Origin: Microvelia longipes
Lineage: Eukaryota > Arthropoda > Insecta > Hemiptera > Veliidae
Length of the DNA: 64,000 nt
NCBI GenBank assembly: GCA_018340805.1
Contig: JACMZG010001911.1
Span: 32,399,723 to 32,463,722 of the forward strand
Direction of reading: 5' to 3'
Both the position numbers and the translations under genes were made by a program. The stretch's first letter is position 1, and the number at the start of each line of letters is the position of its first letter. Below, one piece after another: positions 1-51,333 of the stretch. Below the pieces are notes generated by a model. That model had not been told where the DNA came from. It saw only the letters and a program-made list of their open reading frames with translations, and made no database searches.

Positions 1-1573
1 TATTGACGATGGATGCAGAACTAGTAAAGTAGCTTTGATTGCTTCTGGCAATACTATGAAATATTATTTAGCTACTGAAAATATGAAGGCCGGAGATTTG
101 ATAAAAACATCTCAATTTATTCCTCGGAATCCGGGTATGTCTTGAATTCTTGAGAGTATTTCATTCTATTTTTTTTAAATGAAGTATTTTGTTTCTAATT
201 TTATCATTATATGAAAAAGTCTTAGTAAAGAATTTATATCTTTATTGCTGTCCGATTGGCAATTTTTTTCAATATCCTTCATCCTTTCAAAATTGCTTCA
301 ATATTTTTTTTCAATTCTATAAAAAAACTGACCAAGTGTAGAGATGAACAATAAAATGATCTACTGTCTCTGAACTTAAGGACTTAGTAATTTTATGACA
401 CCACACTTTAGATTAATATTTAAATGTATGTTTTAAATAATATCAATTTTTGCACATTTTTAAAGAAAACCATGCTCTAATAAAGCTTTTGACATATTTA
501 GTGATAGTGATAGTAATTAGGGAGAGGTAATAGACCACGTACCAAGTTGTTGCACCCTTTTTGCCGACTCCTTTAGATAAAAGATAGATAAATATGTTGT
601 CATATTTGTTTTTAATGTCAGCAGTCTGGCTGGCCTCCACTACTGAGGGCATATTTTTTATTAATTTCTTGTTTTATTTTTTCTTAGTTTTAGCAAGTGA
701 AGGAGATGCCTATCCTTTAGGAGCATTACCCATTGGAACAATTGTTTGTAATATAGAAAAATATGCTGGTAAAGGTGGTGTTCTATGCCATGCTGCAGGA
801 ACTTGTGCTACTATCACACAAAAATTTGATGATAGAGTTGTTATTCAAATGCCATCTAAACGTGAATTCTCACTCTCTCAAGAATGTATGGCGACTGTAG
901 GTTAGTTGAAAATCTTTAAAATAGGGTTGAAATCATGGTAATTTTGGCGACTGATATATATTTTATATGATATAATGTTTGAGTTGTACTTAAATTAATG
1001 TTTTGTGTTATCTTTTAATCCTTGTGGAGTACTTAAACTTGTAATCCTACCTGACTGTAACTATATTTACAAAGCCAGCTTTGTAAATATAGCCTCTCTT
1101 ATGGAGAGACTGTCGCTTTATTTATTTATTGTTAAATACATTCACCAGCACTTTGTTTTGGTCATTGAAAATTAGTTTGTGGCCTAGATTAAAAAATATA
1201 TGGTTTGCACAACGATTGAATATTTACATAATAAAACCAGTAGAATGCAATTATGTTTTAAGAATGAATTGTGTTCTTTTTTTAAATATATCATGTTCAG
1301 TTTTTATCCTATTGTGTATTTTTTAATTTAGGTCGAATTAGCAATATTGAACATGCAAATACCCCAATCGGTAGTGCTCAACGCAACAGAGAGTTGGGTA
1401 ACAGACCTAGATCTGGATTGTGGCAGCGTAAGACTGGTAGATTTGGAAGGAAAATCAAACCAACACCGCCTGTTAGACTTATTGATTATAATCCTCAGCC
1501 AGAGAAGCAAGAAGTTCTTAAACTTACTCTTAATACTGATATGACCTATATGAATAAGCTATACAAAGTTTAG
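1..1573 (+). CDS. mRpL2: Mitochondrial ribosomal protein L2 (uL2m), 3' part, three exons
   Basis: This is the C-terminal part of the mitochondrial large-subunit protein uL2m, which lies next to the peptidyl-transferase centre of the mitoribosome. Exons are 1-134 (open at the window edge), 694-900 and 1332-1573, with the stop codon TAG at 1571-1573. Each intron has GT/AG ends (donors GTATGT and GTTAGT), and the reading phase closes across both. The peptide contains L2-family hallmarks: a PLGALPIGT segment, a GKGG...HAAGTCA segment resembling the GRGGQ-AR-AGT loop of bacterial L2, and a basic C-terminal stretch rich in Arg and Lys. The 5' exons, start codon and mitochondrial targeting peptide lie upstream of the window. 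The next gene on the same strand is Mcm7, about 2.4 kb downstream and separated by repeats. Identification rests on remembered family sequence, not a search. Confidence 0.9.
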
Positions 1574-2040
1574 TTAAATGTGTAATTAGTTTTAAAATAG
1601 GCAGTGTATGTTTTGTTAAAAAAAATTAATATTTCACAAGGTTTATTATTTTATTTTTCCCCTTTAGTTTTCAAAGTGAGTAGGCTACCTCACCTCCCAA
1701 TCCCCTTTTTGTGTGCCTACTCGGCACACAATGGCCCCTCTACATGGCTTCTTATTGTACTGACTTTCTGGAAAAGTAGGCTAAGCCAGTGATGAGATTC
1801 AAATTATTGTGCAGAAAGCCAAGTAAAATAAAAAATTAATTAAAAATAAAAATAAGAAAAATATTAGTAAAAATTATTAGATAAACACGATTTATAGAAT
1901 TCCGAGCAAAATCTTATTAAAACCTATTATTGATGTAAATTACAAATTGCAACAGTGGTAATTTGTTATACTTTATTGATAATAATTATTAGTCAGATTA
2001 TCAATGTGTATCTTGATGTAAATGAAGAAAATGTTTACTT
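1574..2040. other. Intergenic, mRpL2 3' flank
   Basis: AT-rich DNA after the mRpL2 stop. It probably holds the 3' UTR; AATAAA-like words occur around 1828-1860. Nothing else is recognised. Confidence 0.5.
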
Positions 2041-2329
2041 TAGTTCCGTTCAAATATTTCACTTACTATTATAAATTGGTTCGAGTTATCATTATTTCAT
2101 TAATTTTTACGCACTTATGGTTAATTTCAAGGATTATATACATGCATTCAACGTTTCATTTTCAATTTAACTTCGTACATACATAACTACTGTTGGACAT
2201 CAATGTTATCTACTTAAAATTGAGTTCAAATTTTGACTGTATTAATGAAAATTAGTACAAGTTGTAATTATTGGCAGTCAACAACAAAGAGGTAATTTGT
2301 TTATAATTAAAGAAGGACGTACATCAGCT
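2041..2329. repeat. Diverged direct copy of the fold-back arm
   Basis: This stretch reads in the same direction as the left arm of the fold-back at 2833-3206. Shared blocks occur in the same order: the TACATACATAACTACTGTT block, ATGTTATCTAC, TTAATGAAAATTAG and CAGTCAACAACA. Many substitutions separate it from that arm, so it is an older copy. It is likely one arm of an element whose other half was replaced by the inverted repeat at 2430-2807. Confidence 0.7.
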
Positions 2330-2429
2330 TTGTGGATGTGGAAAATCTGTAACTTTGTGTATAAGTTGCTTAAGTCAATTCTGTGGTTTGCTGCAATAGA
2401 TGATTAATGTGAAATATCAATATCTTCTA

Positions 2430-2807
2430 TTCAAGTTACAAGTTCGAATATTTCCCTCAACACAAGCTAAAAAATTTATTTCAAGATCTGCCGGGGGTAT
2501 GAACAGGAAACACAGATTTAGGTTTACAAATAGATAACATTCTCAAATTTAAATTTCATAGTAACCTGATAAGTAAATCATTAAAATTTGTATAATACAA
2601 ATTTAAAAAAATTATATTTTTAAGGTTACTATAAAATTTAAATTTGAGACTTTTATCTATTTGTAAACCTAAATTTGTGTTTCATGTTCATACCCCAAAC
2701 TTGACCGGCAGATCTTAAAATATAATTTCTTAGCTTGTGTCAAGATCTTGAATAGATTATTCAAGATCCAAGGCTTGTGTTGAGGGAAATATTCGTACTT
2801 GTAACTT
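2430..2807. repeat. Inverted repeat, about 380 bp
   Basis: The left arm begins TTCAAGTTACAAGTTCGAAT and the right arm ends with a near-complement, TATTCGTACTTGTAAC. Matching blocks continue inward: TCCCTCAACACAAGC against GCTTGTGTTGAGGGA, and GGTTTACAAATAGATAA against TTATCTATTTGTAAACC. The arms meet around 2600. The right arm has an extra short duplication of a CAAGATC word. This is probably a non-autonomous DNA transposon or fold-back element nested between the arm copies on either side. Confidence 0.75.
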
Positions 2808-2832
2808 TTTAGCGGGGTCTTGAAAAAGATCT

Positions 2833-3780
2833 AATAAGGCGCGGTCGAATATCCACGTCCTTCTAGATCCCTTTGGGCATCAGATCACCAACAAACTTTT
2901 TTTATCATTGATTCTTATGGAAAATTATCGAGGTGCGTTAGTTTTTTTCAAAAGTTTCAGTAATTAGCCAAGTTTGTGATAAATTATGCCTATTTCCGTA
3001 ATCTGCACGCTCTTTTGGTTAATGTCAAAGAGTATTTACATTCACTCAACGATTTATTTTTAATCTAACTTGGTACATACATAACTACTGTTAGACTTCA
3101 ATGTTATCTACCTGATTTGTGTTCAAATTTTGAATGTATTAATGAAAATTAGCACAAATTGTTATTATTTGCAGTCAACAACACAACAACAAAAAGGTAA
3201 TTCGTATGTAGGCATGTATGTATGTACGTAAGTATGTACGTATATATGTACACACGTACATGTAAACATGTGTACATACATACATACACGTAGTATGTAT
3301 GTACGTTCATATGTATGTATGTACATACATATACACATATGTATACATGTATGTATGTACGTACATACATACATCCATACGAATGTACTTACACATATAC
3401 GTACGTAAATACGAATTACCTCTTTGTTGTGGTGTTGTTGACTGCAAATAATAACAATTTGTGCTAATTTTCATTAATACATTCAAAATTTGAACACAAA
3501 TCAGGTAGATAACATTGAAGTCTAACAGTAGTTATGTATGTACCAAGTTAGATTAAAAATAAATCGTTGAGTGAATGTAAATACTCTTTGACATTAACCA
3601 AAAGAGCGTGGAGATTACGGAAATAGTATTTATCACAAACCTGGCTAATTACTGAAAATTTTGAAAACAACTAACGCACCTCGAAAATTTCCCATAAGAA
3701 TCAATGATAAAAAAAAGTTTGTTGGTGATCCGATGCCCAAAAGGATCTAAAAGGCCGTGGATATTCGACCGTGCCTTATT
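2833..3780. mobile_element. Fold-back element with about 370-bp arms and a GTAC/ATGT-rich loop
   Basis: The left arm (2833-3206) starts AATAAGGCGCGGTCGAATAT. The right arm (3410-3780) ends with its near-complement, ATATTCGACCGTGCCTTATT. The arms match along their whole length with scattered substitutions. The 203-bp loop (3207-3409) is an imperfect simple repeat of GTAT/GTAC/ATAC words and has no gene. No transposase is present, so this is a long-TIR MITE or Foldback-like element. Its right edge is about 230 bp before the Mcm7 start codon, so it forms part of the Mcm7 upstream region. Tyr/Val-rich reading frames in the loop are artefacts of the simple repeat. Confidence 0.85.
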
Positions 3781-3847
3781 TTTAATTTTTAAAAACAGAT
3801 TTATTAATTTATTTAATATCTGTAGGGCTAACCTGTAAACCAGCTGC

Positions 3848-3879
3848 TTTTCCCGCCTTTTTGAACGATAGCGGGAGAA
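3848..3879. promoter_or_regulatory. Pair of E2F-like sites upstream of Mcm7
   Basis: TTTTCCCGCC at 3848-3857 and AGCGGGAGAA at 3870-3879 both carry the TCCCGC/GCGGGA core of E2F sites, in opposite orientation, 130-165 bp before the Mcm7 ATG. MCM genes are classic E2F targets in animals, so this is probably the proximal promoter. The sites lie in a short GC-richer patch outside the fold-back element. Function is inferred from motif and position only. Confidence 0.6.
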
Positions 3880-4011
3880 GCCTTGTTGCATCTTTTCACC
3901 ATCTTGTTTTGTCCTTTCCAGTTTTTATTTAGGTTTAATTAGTTTATAATATTTATTTTTAATTTGTATTATTTATAATTAAAAATAAACTTTGTTGTTA
4001 GTTAAGTCAGA

Positions 4012-31851
<27,840 letters not shown>

Positions 31852-33329
31852 TTTAGTTTTAAAAATTATATATTTTTTTTAGTTCTTTTAATATAAACAA
31901 GTAATTGATAAAAAGAAATTTTTCACAATCAAAACAGACTTTTCCTTACCATATAGGGAAAAAATAGTATTGTATACCTGTATTATGCTTGAAATCGAAG
32001 AGTAAGTTGACTGTTTATTTAATTATGCCACTACTAACTTAGCTCTTTTATTTGTTTCTTATGTGAATTCATTCAAATAGAATCTCAGTTACAATATAAC
32101 CAGTAATTTGACTTTGCCAATGTGCCCTATGATGAAGTAACAGTTTCTATAGAAAATCTAATATTATTTTAATGTTTTTTTACGTGTTTAAGTTATTATA
32201 TTTTAATGTTTCCTTAGTTATAATGATTTTTTGCTATAATATTTTTTAATATGATTTTTTACTTAAGTACCTCTTCTATATAATACTTTTTGTAATTAAA
32301 TAATAAATTATTTTAATAAAAAAAATGGTATTAATTCTTGACTTAGTGGTTTCATAACTAAGTTAAAAGGGATCTTTGAACAGTCTGGTGACTGTCACCT
32401 CTGGAATTACCTCCATACCATTGGTATCTTTAAAGATAACCCAGTGTGTAGGCTTGGTGAATCGCAAACCGAAACTGCCTCTTAAATACTTCTGAGATGT
32501 GAAGCCCTAGCCTTTCAAAGGTTGTCCAGCTTTGGTAGCAGCACTCTCACTAAGTTTGTCTCTACCAATGAATCTTAAGAAGATCCTTAGATTAAGAAGT
32601 CCAGGGAAAATTATTATTATGACTTGGACAATTTGAGGGGATTGTACAATAGACTTCCAGTCGCAGTGCAAATGAGTCGACTCCAACCCCAATCATTAAT
32701 AATAAAAAAGGTTCCTAATATCATTAAGAAAAATGTTAGTAGATGGAACCTGAGACCTTTCCCCTAAAGTTAGTGGTTTTCGTCTGTGATACTGGCATTT
32801 TTTAATTGAATTATTAGGCTCAGACCATAGATTAATATAGTTAAAACTATTTATATATAAATAACTATAGAAACTATTTATATTTAAAACTAGTCTCAGT
32901 GGCTCAGACTTGATCAAAGCTACTTTAGTTCTATAAAAAGTATAGAACACACCTATCTTTGTAGGCATCTTCAGAATCTTATATTACAAATTACCTTAAT
33001 AAAGTTCATAAATAAATAAATTATTAGTTATTCTGTCATAAGTAATTACCAGCCTACAGAGACATAACCCTGAGTTAAAAACATTTTCATGCTTTCTGGA
33101 AATGTCAGAAGAATGAACATCAGTAAAACAAACAATTATTGTTTGTATTAGTTAAGTTTATTTCCATTTCTAACACTAAGTAAAAATTTGGAGCAAAATA
33201 AGACAAAAAAATATAATAATTTTATAAAGGTGAGTTTATAGCAGGACGGCTTATGCTAACGGCAAGACATTATTTAAACAAGTTTGTCACGTAACCTCAT
33301 GAATTGAATATGGGCAATAAGTACATAGC
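31852..33329. other. Intergenic, Mcm7 3' flank
   Basis: AT-rich. AATAAA words near 32301-32320 could serve as the Mcm7 polyadenylation signal. The stretch 32340-32700 is less AT-rich and repeat-like but not identified. No gene is seen. Confidence 0.4.
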
Positions 33330-33470
33330 TCACCATGATGTTAAGAATTAAAAACAATTAATTGTCTACCAAAATAGTTAAAAAAAATTATAACTGACTG
33401 GTTTCAACTTTACGTCATCATCAGAGCTGTTTACAGACTGAGTATTTTAGGTAGCAAGTAGGAGGAGGGA
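33330..33470 (-). repeat. Penelope-like element tail fragment (tentative)
   Basis: On the minus strand it reads CTGATGATGACGTAAAGTTG followed by AAACCAGTCAGTTATAA. That resembles the CTGATGATG...GAAACC signature common at the ends of Penelope-like retroelements. No reverse transcriptase is seen nearby. Two further signature-bearing fragments occur at 47561-47773 and 50229-50586. Confidence 0.4.
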
Positions 33471-34297
33471 GCAAAGGAAGGAATATTCCTTCTATGTTTA
33501 AAAAAATCTAAATTGATAATAAAATCGTGTCACACTGAAAAAGATTAAAAGAAAAACAGAAGATTCTTGCAGTAACTTTTAAAAAGCCTGGGAAACTGTT
33601 TCATTTATTCAATAGCTTGTCGCAACATCAACTGGTCAGCTATAAACTTACCTTAACTTTATTTCTCCAAAATTTGTTTTGTTAATTAGTAGAGAATACT
33701 TTTAACAAATTATTTAAAAAAAAACTATTACAAAATTATTTTTTTCAAAAACTTTATTTTTGAGCTCAATATCAGTGAGGTAATATTGTTTAAAATCATT
33801 TTATGCCAAAAATTTAAAGAAATACCTCCATTCCCTTTTTAAAATAAGTCTTGGTATGAGTATCAAATAAGAAACAAGGTGAAGGAGAACTGCTTTTCAG
33901 ACTGATTTAACAGCAATTATAATATCAGTTTTGACAGCCTACTACCAATTAGCTAGGGAAGGTTTTCTCTAGGTTCATTCAGACTCCACTCCAATTGGAG
34001 CAGCACACACCAATAGAATTCCTTCCTTACAATCAACAGATCAAAACAATTACAGTAGAATATTGAAGAGCTGCAACTCTTATTTGAATACATAGGTTAA
34101 CACAAAATATGAAAAACAAGTTCATTTTAATTAACTTATAATATATTGATTTAATTTCATATACAAAAACCTTTACAATAAATTTATAAAATGTTTATAA
34201 TTTAATGCTAATAAAAATGACACATTTTAAAATCAAAACAAGACAAACTGCACTTCAAAAAATATATTCTAAGGAAAAGTAAAAGATTATAATACGG

Positions 34298-34455
34298 CAC
34301 ACGGCTAAAATCAGTTGACAGTGTGGGAAAATAGTGTTGAGGAACCAATAAGGTTGGCCTGATTTAAAATTGAGGGCGTGGATAAACACCCAGGACTAAC
34401 TTCATTAACTCCTTCATATTATTTTCCCACGCTGTCAACTGATTTTAGCTGTGTG
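34298..34455. mobile_element. MITE, 158 bp, about 36-bp TIRs
   Basis: The left end CACACGGCTAAAATCAGTTG and the right end CAACTGATTTTAGCTGTGTG are inverted copies. The pairing continues through ACAGTGTGGGAAAATA against TATTTTCCCACGCTGT, with about two mismatches over 36 bp. It belongs to the same family as 28399-28560. There is no coding capacity and no clear target duplication. Confidence 0.85.
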
Positions 34456-35252
34456 ACATAGACAATAATGGCCACATTGTTTCTGTTACCAAGAAATATG
34501 TTTCTTGTAAGCACACTATCATATATTCTTTAGTCTTGGGGAATAGATTTAAAGAAAAAAATATATAAATGAAAAGAGTCAAATTCCAAAAAAACCACTC
34601 CTTTAACCTAAAACGGAATATAATCAACAAGTGAATTCAATTCCCTTCTGAAATTCAGAACAAAGATGGAGATACCAGATAAAAAGAGGATAAAAAGCCT
34701 GTTTTAAGAAACATTACATTCATATTTTGTCCCTAGTTAAAAAATAATGCAGACAAAGTATAATTTAATTTCAAGGGTTTTGAAGTTATTCACATGATCA
34801 CAGATAATATAGCCCTATACGGCAAGATTGCCGACTTCCCTCTACAACCTTTAACAGACTACTAGCTCTGGTCTCCCAAAACAGTGGTAAAATATAGAAA
34901 CATATGACACTCATACCCTCCCGCCTTTTAAAATTTTTCTATTCATCTTTAAGAAACTGGCAAATTTTAGCTCTTTGAGCTGTATTGGGACATTAAAAAG
35001 CAGCACAGCATACTATTTGGCACAATGTGACAAATAGTAAAGCCATTTGTATTGTAATGTATTTCTACCATTTTAATTTAACAAACAAAATTTAAAAGAA
35101 GTTAACAAAAGCAAAAACTAAGAAAAACTTTTTCAATCAAACGTACACAAGAGGTTACAAAATAAACACATTGTCATAACAAATATCTTATAATCAAGCA
35201 GAGACTATAGATACTTAAACAGTAAGACTGTCAAGTTATGACAGCTAGTTAG

Positions 35253-35282
35253 TTTCCCACCATTTTACTTAATGGTGGGAAA
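35253..35282. repeat. Perfect short hairpin in a GC-richer patch
   Basis: TTTCCCACCATT and AATGGTGGGAAA form a 12-bp perfect stem around a 6-base loop. The following 35285-35370 is GC-richer, with GCGCGGCGGGGGACC and TTTCCCGC words. No open frame is associated. It may be a small promoter-like island or a repeat remnant. Confidence 0.5.
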
Positions 35283-36682
35283 ATTTGGATTCCGGTCGAC
35301 ACTAGCGCGGCGGGGGACCTATCTTTCAATTGAGTGGGCGTGTCTTAATTTCCCGCTTTTTGCCCACAGTCAGTTTGAAATTTAATTTTTATACTTTGTA
35401 TAGTTATACTTCTAACTAACCCTACCACTTTAATCTTACACAGAACGCTTCTGATTATTTTTAAGTTTTTCATTCTAGTAATTTATTAATTTAATTGATT
35501 CAATCAGGTAATATGAAATAGTGGCTAAAGTTTACACTTGGTAGAAGATAGTTTTTGGTATTTAATGCAACCTGTATTTTAATTACATCAGCAAGATGCG
35601 CACTTGTGATTAAATGTATTTACCTGATAAAATTAACAAAATCAATAAATAAATAAAATGAAATTTACACTTATCTGCTATCAGTAGCGTTCTCTGGAAG
35701 TTTTAAAAAGGTTTCTATTTACTTTTAGTTTCTGATTTTTGAAATACAGAACATGCAACTGTTTTTGTGAAAAATACATACAGAAAACAATAATTTTATA
35801 ATAATAATAAATGTAGCTGTCATAACTAAGAATCGTCATGGTATTCATAAATTTAAATATAGTCATTTTTAAGCTATTGGGGTTAGTTCATGAGTTGTCC
35901 GCACCAGTCTGCCGCAGCGCTATTTTTAGTAGCTTGCGATAATCGAATCCAAACTTTTCCTCATTTAAGTTAACCCCCCCCCCCCTGTAATCAAGTAAAA
36001 CATTGTAAACTCGAGTCTTTCTGTCACACCAGCTATAAAGGAGTCTAACTGATTATAACTGACAATATTTTCTCCGCTACCTTGGGGGACTATCTAAATC
36101 ACTGAAGCTGGAACCCTGATGATAACTTTCATCAATGAGAGACAAGATGATAATACCGAAGGTAAATACTAATAATCATTAAAAATCTGTACTCAATGAG
36201 AACTATTTGTATACTTTGAGAAAAATAAATAAAGTAAACAATATATCAGAACTGCACTAAAAAGTTCTAAATCAGTTTTGAGACTCAATTTAATCAAAAT
36301 TTATAAATATAAAAGTCTATTTTCAAATAATTCCCAATCAATATAATTACAACGAAACTGGCTTTCAACCTAATGCAGGTGAACATCATCTCACTCAGTG
36401 CCAGTAAGAAGACATTTTTTTGGAGTCTTATGAGGTTTGAAACAAGATGCAGGGTAAAAATATGCAATTTTGTATTGGCTAAGGAAAGGAAAAAGTAATG
36501 CAAATATAATCTATGTATTAACATTGTGAATAGAAGGAAATAGATTGGTTCTAAACAGTTTTTAGCCCCTTCCCTTGGTTCTTGTAAAATGTGTTCATAA
36601 CTTAACAAATATCAAAATAATAAAGATTATTACAATTAGACAGATCATTACTATAGCATAATGTAATGATTGAAATCAAAAG

Positions 36683-36795
36683 GGTAGAAAAATAGTGAGG
36701 GGAAACATCCTGATTGTCTAAAGTGATTTCAAAAGGATTCATTTTGTGAAGGAAACATACCAATTAGGATGTTTCTTTCGCACTATTTTTCCACT
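36683..36795. mobile_element. MITE about 113 bp
   Basis: The left arm GTAGAAAAATAGTGAGGGGA plus AACATCCTGATT pairs with the right arm, AATTAGGATGTTTCTTTCGC plus ACTATTTTTCCAC, with a few mismatches over about 32 bp. No target duplication was confirmed. It lies in the intergenic region before the RagA 3' end. Confidence 0.75.
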
Positions 36796-37736
36796 ATCAT
36801 CCAATATAGCAGTCTTATTCATGTTTTCAAGTGGTTGTGGTCACTCATAAATTTGTATTACAAATTAATTTTAAAAAAGTTTTCATTTCCGTTTGCTTGT
36901 CACCATGCATATCAAATAAATTGAGCGTCAAGTTTCTTTAGCCTTACATAAGATTGAGTATTAGGTGTCATGTATTCCGATAATAAATTACTTAATATAA
37001 ACTAAAAATAAGATAAAAAGGTTTTATCTCCCACAAAACAAATTAAAAATGTTCTTGTCACAATATTAAACCTCTGGGTTTAAATGTCAACAAATAATTG
37101 TAAAATACTGTAATACACAGTGGGCTATAAAGCATCTTAGAATTCCACTATACACTATTTAAAAAAGAATAGCCCTAATGCATGCAAGATTAATCAAACT
37201 TGTTCTATAATTTCTGGATAAACTAGCTATTAATCCTTTCAGGCATGGATTTGATAAATGCATAAACATTTTGTGAAACTATTAGCATTTAAAGTATGTT
37301 CTTGTCCATTATTGGTACAACAAAATTAAATTTACAACAATATGAACAAAATCAATTAAAAATATGAGTAAATATTCTTTGTGCTCATATGATACCATGT
37401 TTTTCATCCTGGTGGCTCTTATCTTATGAGATGGGTCTTATAGCCTAGATGGGTTAAACACCAAATATACTGCTCGCTACAAAGTTTCAGTGATAAATAG
37501 ATCCAACCACGATGATGGCCAATAAATTTTCAAATAAAAAAGTAAAAATAAATATTAGAAATGATAAATTCATTATGAATAAAATATTTTGTAACACTTT
37601 TCATTACATTGATCCCATTGCATTGTAAAACATTTTTTATAAAAATAAAACTTTTCATAACTTGTAAATGTAAACAATAAATAAAATAATTATTGCTTCA
37701 TGTTAAAATTGTCACGAGAGTGATCAAATAATTTCT

Positions 37737-49872
<12,136 letters not shown>

Positions 49873-50228
49873 ACTATTATTAAATTAACACTTAATAAAT
49901 AAGAACAATTTATATTTCCTATTTAAGAAATTTTATCAATTAAATAAATAACAATGATTCACATCCACTGTTCACTAAAGTCCATCGACCAATACAAATA
50001 ACTAATTTTCTTCCCGTTTTTCCTCTTCTTTAATGTTTCAAATATTAAAATAAACATGTCGGACACTAAAGCATAAGATGAATTTACACCTTTTCAATCT
50101 TTAAAACTACTATATTCAAATAAATACTGGAATCATGTTTTGGTGTATTGTAATAACTAAATCATTTTTAAAAACTTTGTTGTAAAGAGAAACATCTTTC
50201 TTATAGAACCACATAATTGATGTAAAGC

Positions 50229-50327
50229 AAAAGAAAAGCCTTCAGTTCTATAAAGCGAATATATTTTAAGCTATAATTATTTCGTACTCATTTGGGTCAT
50301 CTTCAGGCTTAAACTATATGATAGAAC

Positions 50328-50405
<78 letters not shown>

Positions 50406-50586
50406 CATATAAATAATAATTAAACAGGTAACTTGTTTTGTTGATTCATATTTTATTTTATTGTAACACCTGTGTTATTAGATAGTTTAAGCCTGAAGTG
50501 AAGTTGACCCAAATGGGAACGAAATAATTATCGCTCAGAATATATTCGCTCTATAGAACTGAAGTATTTTCTTTTTCTTTATAACA
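50229..50586. mobile_element. Inverted-repeat element with about 95-bp arms and (TA)n core
   Basis: The left arm contains CTTCAGTTCTATAAAGCGAA and TTTCGTACTCATTTGGGTCA. The right arm carries their complements, TGACCCAAATGGGAACGAAA and TTCGCTCTATAGAACTGAAG. The centre is a (TA)n array (50332-50404) plus about 75 bp. On the minus strand the left arm reads GCCTGAAGATGACCCAAATG, a Penelope-like tail word. It lies about 360 bp upstream of the RagA start codon, in its likely promoter or 5' UTR region. Confidence 0.75.
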
Positions 50587-50914
50587 ATAATAAAACAATA
50601 TTAACACACAAGGAGAATTAAAAAGTAGAAGCAACTGGAATTTTATTGGCTAAAGTACATAGTTTGCCTCTTTTGTCTATCTCCAAAAACATTTGTGAAG
50701 TTTGTATTCAACCCACTTTTCATTCCTTTATTCAAAATCCATACCGATATTGATGGTCTAACAATACAATACAAAATGTATGTTTTGATTTCCTGAACCC
50801 TAAAATTTAATATAGTAGCAACTACTTTTAAACTCTTAGAGTTCCATCAAGTATTTTATCGTGCTTCAAGCTGTCAGTTTGTTTTAAAAATTCTATTATT
50901 GTAGTCCGCATACA

Positions 50915-51175
50915 TGTGGACTTACATATGTATACATATGGACTTGTATATGTGTATACTTGTATACATTTGGACTTAAATATTAATACATGTGGACTTG
51001 CATATGTGTATTAATTTTGAATTAAATATGTATACATGTGGATTTACATATATACACACGTGGACTTACTTATGAATACTTGTGGACTTACCTATTCATA
51101 CATGTGGACTTACATAAGTATACATGTGGATTTACCTATGCATACATGTGAACTTACATGTGTATACATGTGGAC
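50915..51175. repeat. Degenerate minisatellite, unit about 22-24 bp
   Basis: At least ten imperfect head-to-tail copies of a unit like ATACATGTGGACTTACATAT, with variants in the ATGTGTAT part. It lies between the RagA start and the protease 3' end. The open frame across it (repeats of Thr-His-Val-Asp-Leu type) is a by-product of the repeat. Confidence 0.85.
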
Positions 51176-51333
51176 ACAGCTTTCCCTTAAGAAGCATATA
51201 AAGGCGAAGATGACAAAACACCCTCTTTGGTAAAATAGGATAAAAAATACTACCAACTGAAAGATACTGTGTATGTAAAAAATATTATTTCGATTTGGTA
51301 TTAATATATTTAGGTGTATAACAAATTCAAGAA

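Noticed and set aside
3149..3374. Open frames rich in Tyr, Val, Thr and His on the minus strand
   Set aside because: They are translations of the GTAT/GTAC simple repeat in the fold-back loop.
36294..36608. 104-codon minus-strand frame in intergenic DNA
   Set aside because: AT-rich composition giving Leu/Phe/Ile-rich translation; no splice or homology support.
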